The notes below the pieces were generated by a model. That model was not told where the DNA came from. It ran no database searches and saw only the letters and a program-made list of their open reading frames with translations. Both the position numbers and the translations under genes were made by a program. A stretch of DNA of 64,000 nucleotides. Source: Candidatus Vallotiella sp. (ex Adelges kitamiensis). GTDB lineage: Bacteria; Pseudomonadota; Gammaproteobacteria; Burkholderiales; Burkholderiaceae. Location of the stretch: positions 821,081 to 885,080 of the forward strand of contig NZ_CP080504.1 in the NCBI RefSeq assembly GCF_020342435.1, read 5' to 3'. Numbering within the stretch: position 1 is the stretch's first letter; each line of letters opens with the position of its first letter. Of the stretch, positions 31,321-42,278 are shown piece by piece.

Positions 31321-32100
31321 ATGTTTGAATATGAGTTCATGATTAACGCTTTCGTAGCGTCTGGTATCACTGCGATTATTTCCGGAATCGTTGGCTTCTT
31401 TCTGGTACTGCGTCAGCAGACTTTTGCTGGACATGCGTTGGCGCATCTCGGATTTACTGGCGCTACTGGTGCAGCACTACTTGGTATTTCACCGCTTTGG
31501 GGTATGCTTGCTTTCACGGTCATGGCCGGCATTGCAATGGGTGCGTTCGGCAGTCGTTTGTCTAGATGCGACACTGCTATTAGTATTACGCTATCATTGT
31601 CTCTTGGCTCTGGCCTGCTTTTTCTGCACTTCTTCACCGCCTATGCGACGCAGGTTACTATGCTGCTCTTTGGCAATGTGCTGGGTGTAAGCACCAGTAT
31701 GCTTATATCGCTCAGCTGGCTAGCACTGTTAGTCCTAGCCGCGTTAGCGACAATTGCACGGCCTCTAATCTTCTCAAGCTTACAACCTGAATTAGCTGAA
31801 GCTAAGGGCGTGTCTCTACGCATAGTGTCGATGCTATTCCTGGCAATTGTTGCTATAGCAGCTGCACAATGTACACAAATTGTTGGTATGCTACTTGTGT
31901 TTACACTGATGGTAGGGCCAGCTGCTGCCGCACAGAACCTCACAACACGAATCGGTTCCGGTATGGTGTGTGCAGCTCTGTTCGCGCTTGCGCAGGCATG
32001 GATCGGCATTACGTTAGCATTCTATACTGACTGGCCAACGAGCTTTTGGATCAGTGCGCTATCTGCTATAGTATATAGTGCTAGTCTACTAGTGCGATGA
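31321..32100 (+). CDS. znuB: zinc/manganese ABC transporter permease
   Basis: This 259-residue ABC-3 family permease has seven to eight membrane segments. Family marks are RQQTFAGHALAHLGFTGA after the first helix, FGNVLGVS, AKGVSLR and QIVGMLLVFTLMVGPAAAAQ. It forms the membrane channel for the ZnuA/ZnuC importer. It is the last gene of the znuACB operon; about 1.6 kb of empty DNA follows. The frame is full length and intact. Confidence 0.92.
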   Translation: MFEYEFMINAFVASGITAIISGIVGFFLVLRQQTFAGHALAHLGFTGATGAALLGISPLWGMLAFTVMAGIAMGAFGSRLSRCDTAISITLSLSLGSGLLFLHFFTAYATQVTMLLFGNVLGVSTSMLISLSWLALLVLAALATIARPLIFSSLQPELAEAKGVSLRIVSMLFLAIVAIAAAQCTQIVGMLLVFTLMVGPAAAAQNLTTRIGSGMVCAALFALAQAWIGITLAFYTDWPTSFWISALSAIVYSASLLVR

Positions 32101-33392
32101 TAGACGTCCGCTATAACAGATTGCAATCGACGTCTCAATCTAATTACTAGAATCACTCCAATTTTTAGTAGCAGCTGAAAATATGTTAATAGCTATTGAC
32201 TGCTAAAGATTAAGTGTTTTATGTAAGTTAGCCCCTGTACATTACATCTAATATTGTCTGTGTTCTATATAAGGGCAATATATCTCTGTTTTTCTGACAT
32301 AATTTAGACTATGAGTTAAGATTTACCATCTTATCTAAAGCCAGTGATCTATAATACCTGTTAATAAAAAATAACTTAACTATGTATTAGCTGATTTGTA
32401 CTACTGCGGCGGCTATAAAATAGCTTAACTTGTGAGTGCGTTGTAAGATGCCGCCCTCAAGCGAGATTTTGTACTGCTAGTACCCTGGTACGCAAGAAAC
32501 ATTCTTGAATCATGCGCTTAAATCGCGAACTATTGGCACTCGATTCAGTTAGAGTGGTATATATTAAACCCCGATGTATTGTTTAATCGCAAGCGCAATA
32601 TATACTTTTATTCCGTTGAATAAAAACTCTCTTCTTACAGAAAACCCGCTACTATAAATTCGTCAGGGGCTGATTTTGTTGTGTATGAGTGTATACATAG
32701 AAGCGACTGCAAACGATCATGCTTTATGTTACAATGCCAACTTTGGGGTATCAGGAGATACATACGCTAACTGTTGAGCAGAATCCGTCGACATTTATCA
32801 ACATGTCTTGTTCGAGTTATCTCATAGTTCAACACGCATAAAACGCCAGAAATTGCTTATCTAAAAATTACTAGATTAACTGCTGATTCAACGTACTCTC
32901 CTGAGTAAACGGTTTGTACGCTCAGTGTAAAGTGTAGAGTTAATCAGGTTCTCTCTCGCAGCAGGGGTTCTTAATAATTAAAATTGGCAAGTTTACTATT
33001 CTCAGGTTTACTATTCTCAGATTAGGTAGATTTTCTACGTCAGAACTTATTAGCAACACTGCGATCAGAAAAATTAGCTTCTAAAAATAGCTGCTGTCGA
33101 CCCATGTAACTCTCTATTTTAAAAAAATTTTTCTCAATATAGATTAGCGCCGCATCAACAAGTCGCACAAATTAGAAAGCGTGTAAACTATACTCGTGCA
33201 CCTCTCAAATCGGCCATTAATACTAGGTTATCTTTGCAGTTTTACTGGTCTAGCGGCCTACTAACATACGCATGTCGCCTCAATTTTATTTAGATTAAGG
33301 ACCCAAGGAAATAGTCGTATGTAACTATATCGCAATCAGAGCGAACTTATATTGTTTATAGCTCACTGCCTTTTATACATGTAGGCCACCAT
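32101..33392. other. gene-free region after znuB
   Basis: AT-rich DNA without a recognisable gene, terminator or tRNA. It continues into the degraded response-regulator and dacB segments. Confidence 0.5.
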
Positions 33393-33500
33393 GGTCAAGA
33401 CAATCTAAATTGGTCATGCTTAATCAGATAAGCAGATATATAGCGTATTAAGTTTTGGGTGACCTCAGAGTCATCTTCAATCAGTAAAACGCTAGTAGTA
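33393..33500 (-). pseudogene. possible response-regulator N-terminal fragment
   Basis: On the minus strand a stretch translates as TSVLLIEDDSEVTQNLIRY and then runs to a stop near 33393. VLLIEDD is the classic first strand and acidic pocket of CheY-like receiver domains. No later receiver motif (DxxLP, KPF) could be read further downstream, so at most a remnant is left. The match is only about ten residues; chance is possible. Confidence 0.35.
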
Positions 33501-33709
33501 TAAACTATTTATTAATCTATAATTAAACTATAAATACATCGTCACTCTTAATCCTACGCGCTTATTCTACTTTCGTTAAGTCAGTGCTAACCCACACCAA
33601 TTCAAAGCCTCAGAATGAGGAATAGCAGGCTAATCTGCTATCTACGTCTGTTATAGCTAGTCTCTCATATGTGAGAGTACCGTTATCATTTTTTAGATTC
33701 TTTGTCTAA

Positions 33710-34420
33710 ACGAATAGGTTACACGGAAACCTATATATTCAAGGTGCAATCAATCGGAAACTCATTCCAGAAAAATTAATTGATCTGGTAGATAAGATTC
33801 ATAAACAAGGCATCACTACCCTAGACGGTGATCTAGTCTTAGATAAGCAATAGTTTGATGTATACACCTGTGTTCGACGACTAAACTGATTTACCAGACA
33901 ATGTCTACCCAGATCTTTTATTCAGGTGACACCTGCGCTTGTACATCTAAAAATTGTTAACCAGTTACGCAAGACAGACAGCAGATAGTTCTGAACTATT
34001 TCAAAGTATATCTTCAACTATCACTCTTTTTCGAATAGTTTCATAGCACTTTGCAAGCAAGCGGGGGTACTTTCCTAGCACTACACTAGAAAGTGTGACA
34101 CCGGTTAACGCTCAGCTAGAGTTATTCATCACAGCATAGGATTATCCATAAAATTAAAGATATTAATCAGCCCTCCAATAACATAATGACGCGCAATCTA
34201 TATCGGTGTAATTGGAACATGCCTAATTACATTGCAGATCTTTGTTGCTTCTATTCTACTGGTGCACTCTACGACTGCTCGTAGTGCTAAGTTAGTTTGT
34301 AACTTTCTAGCTAGAAACGGGCTAGAGATACCGGAGTTACAACTGGTTAATAGCTCTAGTTTGTCGTGCAACAAATACATTAATAAATTACAGGCTCCCT
34401 TGGAGAGATGGTGAATAGCA
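33710..34420 (+). pseudogene. dacB: degraded D-Ala-D-Ala carboxypeptidase/endopeptidase DacB (PBP4, peptidase S13)
   Basis: Two blocks in the same frame resemble DacB. The first (from 33725) reads GNLYIQGAINRKLIPEKLID and continues through GITTLDGDLVLDKQ to a TAG at 33851; homologues have HGNLYLxG...PKLxPExLxxLV...DGxLVLDxS. The second (34232-34414) reads TTARSAKLVCNFLARNGLEI then PELQLVNSSSLS, matching the region before the KTG box. Stops at 33851 and further downstream interrupt the frame, and the SxxK and KTG motifs cannot be found. The gene removed terminal D-Ala and cut peptidoglycan cross-links; it is now dead. Ends are approximate. Confidence 0.8.
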
Positions 34421-35442
34421 TACGCATATTAAGACTAGCACACCACGCGATATGTATGCGATTGCTAGAAATATTTCCGTCGAAAATGGAGAAAGAATAG
34501 CATTAGCGAGATCCCGCCCAAAATAACATCCCTTCTCAAAGCGCAGAAGCTCAAGCCTATCTTACTTAACAACATGGCATCAAAAGACTCAATCAAGAAT
34601 CAACAAAACATATTTCAGCATTCTGCGTGTACAGAAATTTTATATATCAAATTCTCAGTAAATGTTTTGTACTAGCTGCGCCCCATGAATATAGACCTTG
34701 GCAAGGGATATTCGGATATAAATCCGATTATTTTATTAAAGTAATTTCAATACTGTTATCTATACGGTAACTTGTTAGTATCAACATTTTATGGAAAATG
34801 CCCGTTCAGTATAGGCACTAATGCGCGATACATATCTTATACGCTAGCTCTCAATCTCATACATAGACCTCAGTCACGACGGGTATTTGGATGACGCATA
34901 AAATACAATTGCACTTCATTACGGCGATTCGACTAAAATCGCCTGCAATAGGTCGTAGTTTTATCCGACATAGTTAAGTTATAGGAGCATAGCGGCTTTA
35001 ATATACTACCCTGTATATACCTAAGCTAAAGTTGACAAGCAGAGCGGAAGCACTGGCAGCTAGTAAATCACTTAATTAGAGGCGATATAAAACATTATAC
35101 AGATTATCTCTATGCTCTAACATTTTGAAGACTGACCGACTATACCTAAAGTAATCTATCTCAAACTATATTTATCTTAGTATAAAATTGCTCAAGTTGT
35201 TCAGATTCAATAGCAAAGACCCGTTCTCATAACAGCAACTCACTGGATTCAAGATGGTGTTAAAGACAATTCTCAATAAAAGTGATTAACGGGCGAAATA
35301 GTCCGACACGTAATATAGCTGTGCTAAGATTTAAAGATTTAATTTATTTAAAAACTCACACACGATTTATTCTCGAAATTTAAATTTATTCAGTGCTGCC
35401 ATCGACAGCTATTGAGCATCGAATTAAGCTGCCTAAGCATAA
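34421..35442. other. gene-free region before tsaC
   Basis: No gene is seen on either strand. The left part may hold the unrecognisable 3' end of dacB. Confidence 0.5.
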
Positions 35443-36528
35443 TTAGACGCCGACTTTAAATGCTGCTTCTGCACGGTGCAATCGGTCGTTAACTGCGATC
35501 CATTCAGAGGTATCTGGTAACAGTTCGATAAATATGCGCAGAATATTCAAACTATCTAGTCTTCGCAGCATCCCGTAGAGTTTGTACTCATATGTATACG
35601 GATCATTGGGGGCGATAATAAACCATAAGTTAGGCCTCATACGCAGCACATCAGCCTGTGGTAGGCTATCTCGTGCGATAACCGCTAGTCGATTATGCGA
35701 TGCATGCATCTCGACTTCATTCAGAATTTTCTCCAACGGTAGTAGTACGATCGGTGTACGCGTCGCATAGTGTGCTCTTAACGTACCTGATGGGCGTGGC
35801 TCCGTAATATCATTTTTATCAGGCAGCCTCGGTGCTACGCCTAGTACGTCTGTAATCTGTTGTGGTGTAATTCTCCCGGGGCGTAACAGTGTTGGAAAGC
35901 CACGAGATAGGTCGATGATCGTCGACTCAATACCAATATTGCATACCCCACCGTCTAGCAGGTAAACGCTATCTCCAAACTCATCGCGTACATGCTGCGC
36001 AGTCGTCGGGCTTACATAGCCGAACTTATTCGCAGAAGGCGCAGCTATGCTGCCATGACCGCGCCGTAAGTCGGAGAATGCACGTAGTAATGCTTGAGCG
36101 ACTGGATGTGATGGACACCGTAACCCAATCGAGTCCTGATCACCGCTTACCGCATTTGTAAACGCGATAGCTTTCTTTAGAATCAACGTTAACGGCCCGG
36201 GCCAAAATGCATCAATCAGACGTTGTGCCTCCAAACCCATCGATCGAACCCAATTACCAGGATCGTCACCTAGCGCTAGATGCACAATAATTGGATGGGT
36301 GGTAGGCCGATTCTTAGCTGCATAGATACGCGCCACGGCTTGTGGATTACAAGCATCTGCGCCTAACCCGTACACTGTTTCAGTCGGGAATGCAACCAAT
36401 TCCCCAGCATCCAGCCGATATACGGCATTGTTAATCTCAGCCAACGGGTGACTATTAGATACATTGCTGTCAGCAGATATTAACAGTGGAGTGCAGCATC
36501 CATCGTTATGTTTTTGGATATCACTCAT
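35443..36528 (-). CDS. tsaC: threonylcarbamoyl-AMP synthase (Sua5/YwlC type)
   Basis: This 361-residue two-domain Sua5 protein has an N-terminal YrdC domain ([62 protein letters not shown]) and a C-terminal Sua5 domain after [12 protein letters not shown]. It makes threonylcarbamoyl-AMP from Thr, bicarbonate and ATP for the t6A37 modification of ANN-decoding tRNAs. The start overlaps the purK stop by ATGA. It is the last gene of the pur cluster, and decayed DNA follows it. Confidence 0.95.
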   Translation of the reverse strand: MSDIQKHNDGCCTPLLISADSNVSNSHPLAEINNAVYRLDAGELVAFPTETVYGLGADACNPQAVARIYAAKNRPTTHPIIVHLALGDDPGNWVRSMGLEAQRLIDAFWPGPLTLILKKAIAFTNAVSGDQDSIGLRCPSHPVAQALLRAFSDLRRGHGSIAAPSANKFGYVSPTTAQHVRDEFGDSVYLLDGGVCNIGIESTIIDLSRGFPTLLRPGRITPQQITDVLGVAPRLPDKNDITEPRPSGTLRAHYATRTPIVLLPLEKILNEVEMHASHNRLAVIARDSLPQADVLRMRPNLWFIIAPNDPYTYEYKLYGMLRRLDSLNILRIFIELLPDTSEWIAVNDRLHRAEAAFKVGV

Positions 36529-37781
36529 TCAGATGGGATATGCAAAAGATGCATGCAAGTTCGAGCAGCTGTCTGTGCTTCGCACAATGTTGGTGCAGTC
36601 AGCGTCAAATGACCCATCTTGCGCCCAATACGGACTTCTGCCTTTGCATATAGATGCAGGTGTGCTCCTGGTATCTCCGCAACTTTATGCCATGGTGGGA
36701 CGCGCAGTATCTTATCTGAAAACCATACATCACCAAGTAAATTCAGCATGACTGCAGGCGAATGTTGGCGCGTGCAACCCAAAGGCATGCCAGTCATCGC
36801 ACGAACCTGCTGCTCAAACTGGTTAGATACACATGCATTAATTGTATAGTGGCCAGAGTTGTGTGGGCGAGGCGCAATTTCATTGGCTACGAGTGAGCCG
36901 TCTTGCAATACAAAGAACTCCACACATAGCACGCCAACATGATCTAGTTTGATCGCAATTGATAGTGCCGCAGCCTGCACTCGTTTGATAAGGGCGGCAT
37001 CTCCAACTGGGGTCGGAGAAATTGTCTGCGACAAAATACCAGTACGATGAATATTTTGCGCCACTGGAAACATTACTGCCGTGCCATCCGCGCTTCGAGC
37101 AATGATAACCGAAATTTCGTACGCGAGTGGCAAGCGCTGTTCAAGTATACATGCAACACTGCCCAGAGCGATATACGCGGCGCGCACCTCATCTGGATTG
37201 CATACGTTTCTTTGTCCCCTGCCATCATAGCCTAGTCTTGCTGTCTTCAGGATACTCGGCAATACTGCTAATAAGGCTTTGTCGCAGAGAGTCTGAAGAA
37301 CATCCGACGACTCGATCACTATATATGGCGCAACTGGTACGCCAGCCTGCTCAATACAGCGCTTTTCTGCTATACGATCCTGCGCGATAGCGACACACTG
37401 CGCGGACGGACTCACACAGGTTGAGCGCGCAAGCCAATCTAAGCTAGCGGCTGGTACATTCTCAAACTCGGTTGATACTGCTGCGCATAACCCCGCCATG
37501 TCAGAAAGCGCCTCACGATTATTATATTCAGCACACAGATGGCGATCAACAACGCCACCTGCTGGACAAGTGCTCTCTGGATCTAACACAGCGACACGGT
37601 AACCCATCGCTTGTGCAGCGAAACAGAACATCCGGCCAAGCTGCCCACCGCCAACTATACCTAGCCATTTTCCCGGCATAATTGGTTCATGAGCATACGC
37701 TGGCGCGCCGAATATTGACACACTGGCATTCTCTGTCGAGAACAAATTTGCGCTGCTCATAGAAAGAGGAGCATCTGTCAT
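36525..37781 (-). CDS. purK: N5-carboxyaminoimidazole ribonucleotide synthase
   Basis: This 418-residue ATP-grasp enzyme has an N-terminal preATP-grasp domain beginning [18 protein letters not shown], then [35 protein letters not shown] and the metal/ATP-site stretch [27 protein letters not shown]. It carboxylates AIR to N5-CAIR with ATP and bicarbonate in purine synthesis. The first 35 residues (before IMPGKW) are a variable leader also seen, shorter, in relatives. It follows purE by 84 bp and overlaps tsaC. Confidence 0.96.
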   Translation of the reverse strand: MTDAPLSMSSANLFSTENASVSIFGAPAYAHEPIMPGKWLGIVGGGQLGRMFCFAAQAMGYRVAVLDPESTCPAGGVVDRHLCAEYNNREALSDMAGLCAAVSTEFENVPAASLDWLARSTCVSPSAQCVAIAQDRIAEKRCIEQAGVPVAPYIVIESSDVLQTLCDKALLAVLPSILKTARLGYDGRGQRNVCNPDEVRAAYIALGSVACILEQRLPLAYEISVIIARSADGTAVMFPVAQNIHRTGILSQTISPTPVGDAALIKRVQAAALSIAIKLDHVGVLCVEFFVLQDGSLVANEIAPRPHNSGHYTINACVSNQFEQQVRAMTGMPLGCTRQHSPAVMLNLLGDVWFSDKILRVPPWHKVAEIPGAHLHLYAKAEVRIGRKMGHLTLTAPTLCEAQTAARTCMHLLHIPSE

Positions 37782-37865
37782 CTTATTAAGAGAAGAAAGT
37801 TGGCAAAAGAACCACCTCTAGATAGAGATATCAATCAAAAGCGAGTACCAGTATTATGCAATACC

Positions 37866-38438
37866 TCAATCTAATGGCAATATGATGGCCCGTGCCTCAT
37901 TATTCTGACGCACACGGAACTCCTCGAGTTTAAATGCAAAGTCTTCTGACTCCAGTAGTACATTAGCGTTATGCACGTTCGCGAGCAACGCAACAGCGAA
38001 CAACGCGGCATTGGCTGCACCAGCTGCTCCAATAGCAAATGTAGCAACAGGCACACCTTTAGGCATCTGCACGATTGAGTATAAAGAGTCTACGCCTCGC
38101 ATATATTTACTATCTACCGGCACACCCAGCACTGGTACCGTTGTTTTAGCCGCAAGCATACCGGGCAGATGGGCAGCAGAACCCGCCCCTGCAATGATCG
38201 CACATAAGCCGCGAGCCCGAGCGGCCTGTGCATACTTAAACATCTCATCGGGCATTCGATGCGCAGACAAAACGTGTGCCTCGTATGGAACACCGAAATC
38301 GCGCAGGATCGCTACGGCATCCCGCATTGTATCCCAGTCTGATGAAGACCCCATAACTACACTAACCAGTGGTCTTGGATTATGATGTGCACTGCTAGGT
38401 TGTGCTAGCTGTTTTTCTTGTGGTTGAACCTCATTCAT
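37866..38438 (-). CDS. purE: N5-carboxyaminoimidazole ribonucleotide mutase
   Basis: This 190-residue class I PurE has VSVVMGSSSDWDTM, the SAHRMPDEMFKYA active-site His, IIAGAGSAAHLPGM and PVDSKYMRGVDSLYSIVQMPKGVPVAT. It moves the carboxyl of N5-CAIR to C4, giving CAIR, the PurC substrate. An N-terminal leader of about 25 residues is Burkholderia-like. It lies 12 bp after purC and upstream of purK in one operon. Confidence 0.97.
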   Translation of the reverse strand: MNEVQPQEKQLAQPSSAHHNPRPLVSVVMGSSSDWDTMRDAVAILRDFGVPYEAHVLSAHRMPDEMFKYAQAARARGLCAIIAGAGSAAHLPGMLAAKTTVPVLGVPVDSKYMRGVDSLYSIVQMPKGVPVATFAIGAAGAANAALFAVALLANVHNANVLLESEDFAFKLEEFRVRQNNEARAIILPLD

Positions 38439-38450
38439 TACGCGCTTACA

Positions 38451-39347
38451 CTATTGAAACAGTGACCGACCTGTAAGCCGCTCAAGGGCTTCACGGTATT
38501 TCGCTGCAGTCTTATTGATAATCTCATTCGGAAGTATTGGTGCCGGTGGCAACTTATTCCAAGGCTGCTTCTCTAGCCAGTCACGTACGAACTGCTTATC
38601 GAACGACCGGGGATTGCTTCCTACTCGGTATTGATCTATAGGCCAAAATCGAGAAGAATCGGCGGTTAACACTTCGTCCATTAGACACAATGTTCCGTCG
38701 TTATCGAGCCCGAACTCAAATTTAGTATCTGCAATAATAATCCCGCGTGTAGCTGCGTAGTCTGAAGCTATCTTGTATAGCGAAATGCTAACATCTCGAA
38801 TGGATGCTGCTAGTTCAGTACCAATACGCCGCTCAACTTCAGAAAATGTTATATTTTCATCGTGATAACCGATATCCGCTTTCAACGTTGGAGTAAAAAT
38901 TGGCACCGGTAGCCGTTGCGCGTTTTTTAAACCTGCTGGCAGCGCAATTCCGAACAGCGAACCGCTAGCTTGATAATCCTTCCAGATACGACCAGCAAGA
39001 TATCCACGTACCACGGCCTCCAATAAAATTGGCTGGAGACGACGGACTACTACTGCGCGGCCAACAACTTGTGGCACCTCATCAAGAGCAACAATGCTTT
39101 CTGGTGCTATACCAGTTAAGTGGTTTGGTACAACGTGAGCTAGCTTATCAAACCAAAAATTAGTCATTTGGTTTAGCACGCAACCTTTACCTGGAATCGG
39201 CTCGCTCATGAGCACGTCAAATGCCGATAACCGGTCAGTTGTTACCATCAAATATTTATCATCACCAACTGCATAATTATCACGAACCTTACCACGATCT
39301 ATTAGTAATAGAGATTTCAGCGTAGATTTATAGAGCACAGTAGGCAT
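38451..39347 (-). CDS. purC: phosphoribosylaminoimidazole-succinocarboxamide synthase
   Basis: This 298-residue SAICAR synthetase has an N-terminal [26 protein letters not shown] nucleotide site, [20 protein letters not shown], and [31 protein letters not shown] with the catalytic acidic residues. It ligates aspartate to CAIR using ATP. First gene of the purC-purE-purK-tsaC run, 134 bp after fba; it is of the longer bacterial/yeast-like type usual in Burkholderia. Confidence 0.97.
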   Translation of the reverse strand: MPTVLYKSTLKSLLLIDRGKVRDNYAVGDDKYLMVTTDRLSAFDVLMSEPIPGKGCVLNQMTNFWFDKLAHVVPNHLTGIAPESIVALDEVPQVVGRAVVVRRLQPILLEAVVRGYLAGRIWKDYQASGSLFGIALPAGLKNAQRLPVPIFTPTLKADIGYHDENITFSEVERRIGTELAASIRDVSISLYKIASDYAATRGIIIADTKFEFGLDNDGTLCLMDEVLTADSSRFWPIDQYRVGSNPRSFDKQFVRDWLEKQPWNKLPPAPILPNEIINKTAAKYREALERLTGRSLFQ

Positions 39348-39481
39348 CGTCGAGTCCCATAAAGCAAAAAGCTATTCCGCTACAATACAGGAACAATATA
39401 GATGATGATACTGTTAATGACCTGTGAACGCGCCGAAGGAATCTATGCAACATATATAGGTTTTCTTAGCAGAAAATTAAC

Positions 39482-40540
39482 TTATGTTTGTTTGAGCAAA
39501 CCTAACTTATATTTCTCGGCGATCTTATTCAGTGGCAACGGTTTAATCTTGCTAGCTTGCCCTTCGCAGCCGAACTGCCGATAGCGTGCTAAGCATACTT
39601 TTTTAGCGGCTTCACGCGCTGGCTTCAGGTAATCTCTCGGATCGAACTTACTCGGGTTTTCGATAAAATAGCGTCGAATTGCACCTGTGATTGCTAAGCG
39701 TAGATCTGTATCGATATTAATCTTACGTACACCGTGTTTGATACCTTCTTGAATTTCTTCGATAGGCACACCATACGTCTCTTTTATATCGCCGCCAAAT
39801 TCTCGGATCTCCGCTAGTAGCTCTTGTGGTACTGATGAAGAGCCATGCATCACTAGATGCGTATTTGGGATCCGTGCATGAATTTTTTTAATTCGATCAA
39901 TAGCTAAAACATCGCCAGTCGGCTTCTGCGTAAACTTATAAGCCCCGTGGGACGTACCAATTGCTATAGCTAGCGCATCGCACTGCGTCGCACGCACGAA
40001 GTCTTCCGCCTGTTCGACATTAGTGAGCAATTGATCTCGTGTCATTGCTCCTTCCGCACCGTGGCCATCTTCTTTGTCGCCTTTCATCGTTTCAAGCGAA
40101 CCGAGTACACCAAGTTCGCACTCGGTTGTCACGCCGACCGAGTGCGAAAATTCGACTACTTGTCGTGACACCGCAACATTATACTCATAACTGGCGACTG
40201 TCTTGCCATCAGCCTGTAGCGATCCATCCATCATCACACTAGTAAAGCCACTGCAAATTGCTGCTATACAAACTTCTGGCGATTTCCCGTGGTCCTGGTG
40301 CATTACAATCGGCAAATGAGGATAAGATTCGACTGCTGCCTCAATTAAGTGACGTAAGAAAACGCTACCTGTATATCGACGCGCACCCGCTGACGCTTGC
40401 ATAATCACTGGAGCATTTACCTCATCTGCAGCCGCTAGGATCGCCTGAACCTGCTCGAGATTATTAACGTTGAACGCCGGCAATCCATAATCGTTTTCAG
40501 CCGCATGGTCCAACAGCTGACGCATAGATACGAGAGGCAT
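39482..40540 (-). CDS. fba: class II fructose-bisphosphate aldolase
   Basis: This 352-residue metal-dependent aldolase of the CbbA subgroup has Asp83-His84 in VMHQDHGKS (catalytic Asp and zinc His), [32 protein letters not shown] and [10 protein letters not shown] for phosphate binding. It cleaves fructose-1,6-bisphosphate in glycolysis and runs the reverse in gluconeogenesis. AGGAG is positioned 6 bases before the ATG. It follows pyk by 175 bp, in the conserved pgk-pyk-fba order. Confidence 0.98.
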   Translation of the reverse strand: MPLVSMRQLLDHAAENDYGLPAFNVNNLEQVQAILAAADEVNAPVIMQASAGARRYTGSVFLRHLIEAAVESYPHLPIVMHQDHGKSPEVCIAAICSGFTSVMMDGSLQADGKTVASYEYNVAVSRQVVEFSHSVGVTTECELGVLGSLETMKGDKEDGHGAEGAMTRDQLLTNVEQAEDFVRATQCDALAIAIGTSHGAYKFTQKPTGDVLAIDRIKKIHARIPNTHLVMHGSSSVPQELLAEIREFGGDIKETYGVPIEEIQEGIKHGVRKINIDTDLRLAITGAIRRYFIENPSKFDPRDYLKPAREAAKKVCLARYRQFGCEGQASKIKPLPLNKIAEKYKLGLLKQT

Positions 40541-40715
40541 ATTTTACTCCTTTAATGATAATTTTCCCTGAACTAGACGCGCCATTATAGATCCTATGCT
40601 TTCTTCTATTACGCTGTGCGCCTGCACTGCCTTAGATAAGATGCTATCGTATTGGGTTTATCTCAGATAATTAGACGTTGACCGAGGAAACAATCATGAT
40701 GCAGCAACTAAAACC

Positions 40716-42152
40716 TTAAGCGCACTCGCTAACCTTAACAATTTTTAGCGTGTTAGTACTTCCAGTCTGTCCCATAGGCTCACCCATGGTTAAGACGACA
40801 ACATCGCCGATCACCGCATAGTTATTCTTCACTAAAACTTTTAGTGCCTCCCGTAGTGCTGTATCGCGGTCACGAATCGATTCTAGATGAAGTGGCACTA
40901 CATTGCGATATAGCGCCATCATTCGCTCGCTAGCTAGACATGGCGTTAAAGCATAGACGGGAATATGCAACCAGTGCCGGCTCATCCATAGTGCAGTAGT
41001 GCCTGATTCAGTTAGAGCAACAATTGCTCTAGCACCGAGGTGAAACGCAGTAAACAATGCCCCCATCGCAATTGACTGCTCAATATGAGTGAACGTGTGA
41101 TCTAAGAAGTATTTATCTAGCTCGACCCGCCCAGACTTTTCCGCTTCTAGGCAGATGACTGCCATCGTCTCGATTGTTGAGATCGGGTACCGGCCAGACG
41201 CAGTTTCTGCGGACAACATCACCGCATCAGTACCGTCTAGTACTGCATTAGCTACGTCCGAGACTTCGGCCCGTGTTGGCACCGGGTTCTGAATCATTGA
41301 CTCCATCATCTGTGTAGCAGTAATCACAGTCTTATTTGCCTCTCGTGCCATCCGAATCATGCGCTTTTGCAGTGCGGGCACTGCTGCGTTACCAACCTCT
41401 ACAGCCAAATCGCCCCGTGCTACCATGATGCCATCGGATGCGTTAAGAATTTCCTGTAATAATGGGATTGCCTCAGCACGCTCGATTTTGGCTATCATCT
41501 TCGGCTTATAGCCGAATGGCGCACCAGCAGCGTCCGCGAGCTGCCGCGCCATTTCCATATCCGTCGCATTTTTGGGGAACGATACAGCAATAAAATCTGC
41601 GCCTAGCGCCATGGCAATAGATATATCCTCCCTATCTTTCTCTGTTAGAGCTGGAGCTGACAACCCACCGCCCTGACGGTTAATCCCCTTGTTATTTGAC
41701 AATTCACCGCCAACCTCCACATTTGTATAGATTTCTTTTCCTATCACCCGCCGCACGCTTAACACAATTAAACCGTCATTGAGTAACAAGATATCACCAG
41801 CGTTTAAATCATGCGGTAGATCTTTATAGTCTAAGCCGACTCGATTTTTATCGCCTAATCTACATGTGGCATCTAGAATAAATGCGGCACCACGCGTAAG
41901 TATTGCACTTCCGTTCTTAAACTTTCCGATGCGGATTTTCGGACCTTGCAGGTCCGCCATAATTGCTACTTCACGGCCTATTTGGCGCGCAGCTTCCCGT
42001 ACAAACTTAGCGCGCTGGCGATGATCATCTGCAGTACCGTGCGAAAAATTCAGCCGCACAACATCTAATCCTGCTGCGATCATCTTTGACAAGATCTCTA
42101 GTGAGCTAGATGCGGGTCCGATGGTGGCAACAATCTTAGTGGCACGATGCAT
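40716..42152 (-). CDS. pyk: pyruvate kinase
   Basis: This 478-residue enzyme has TKIVATIGPASSS, RLNFSHGTADDH, ADLQGPKIRIG, the catalytic loop IMVARGDLAVEVG with its Lys upstream in KIERAEA, and TATQMMESM. The C-terminal allosteric domain is present and complete. It makes pyruvate and ATP from phosphoenolpyruvate. It lies between pgk (126 bp upstream) and fba. Confidence 0.98.
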   Translation of the reverse strand: MHRATKIVATIGPASSSLEILSKMIAAGLDVVRLNFSHGTADDHRQRAKFVREAARQIGREVAIMADLQGPKIRIGKFKNGSAILTRGAAFILDATCRLGDKNRVGLDYKDLPHDLNAGDILLLNDGLIVLSVRRVIGKEIYTNVEVGGELSNNKGINRQGGGLSAPALTEKDREDISIAMALGADFIAVSFPKNATDMEMARQLADAAGAPFGYKPKMIAKIERAEAIPLLQEILNASDGIMVARGDLAVEVGNAAVPALQKRMIRMAREANKTVITATQMMESMIQNPVPTRAEVSDVANAVLDGTDAVMLSAETASGRYPISTIETMAVICLEAEKSGRVELDKYFLDHTFTHIEQSIAMGALFTAFHLGARAIVALTESGTTALWMSRHWLHIPVYALTPCLASERMMALYRNVVPLHLESIRDRDTALREALKVLVKNNYAVIGDVVVLTMGEPMGQTGSTNTLKIVKVSECA

Positions 42153-42248
42153 AAGTTTTTCTCAACCGAATTAAATTTGCGTCGCTGGGAGATACCCAAA
42201 ACGAACGAGACAATACTAGGGCAACACTATGGAGTGCGCAAACAACTA

Positions 42249-42275
42249 CATCCCCCATACTATGTATGGGGGATG
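42249..42275 (-). terminator. pgk terminator hairpin
   Basis: An 11-bp perfect stem (CATCCCCCATA / TATGGGGGATG) with a 5-base loop starts 4 bp past the pgk stop on the minus strand. The following sequence (TAGTTGTTTG) is only moderately T-rich. The plus-strand side has ATTTTAG, so it could act in either direction, or may attenuate pgk-to-pyk readthrough. Confidence 0.6.
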
Positions 42276-42278
42276 ATT

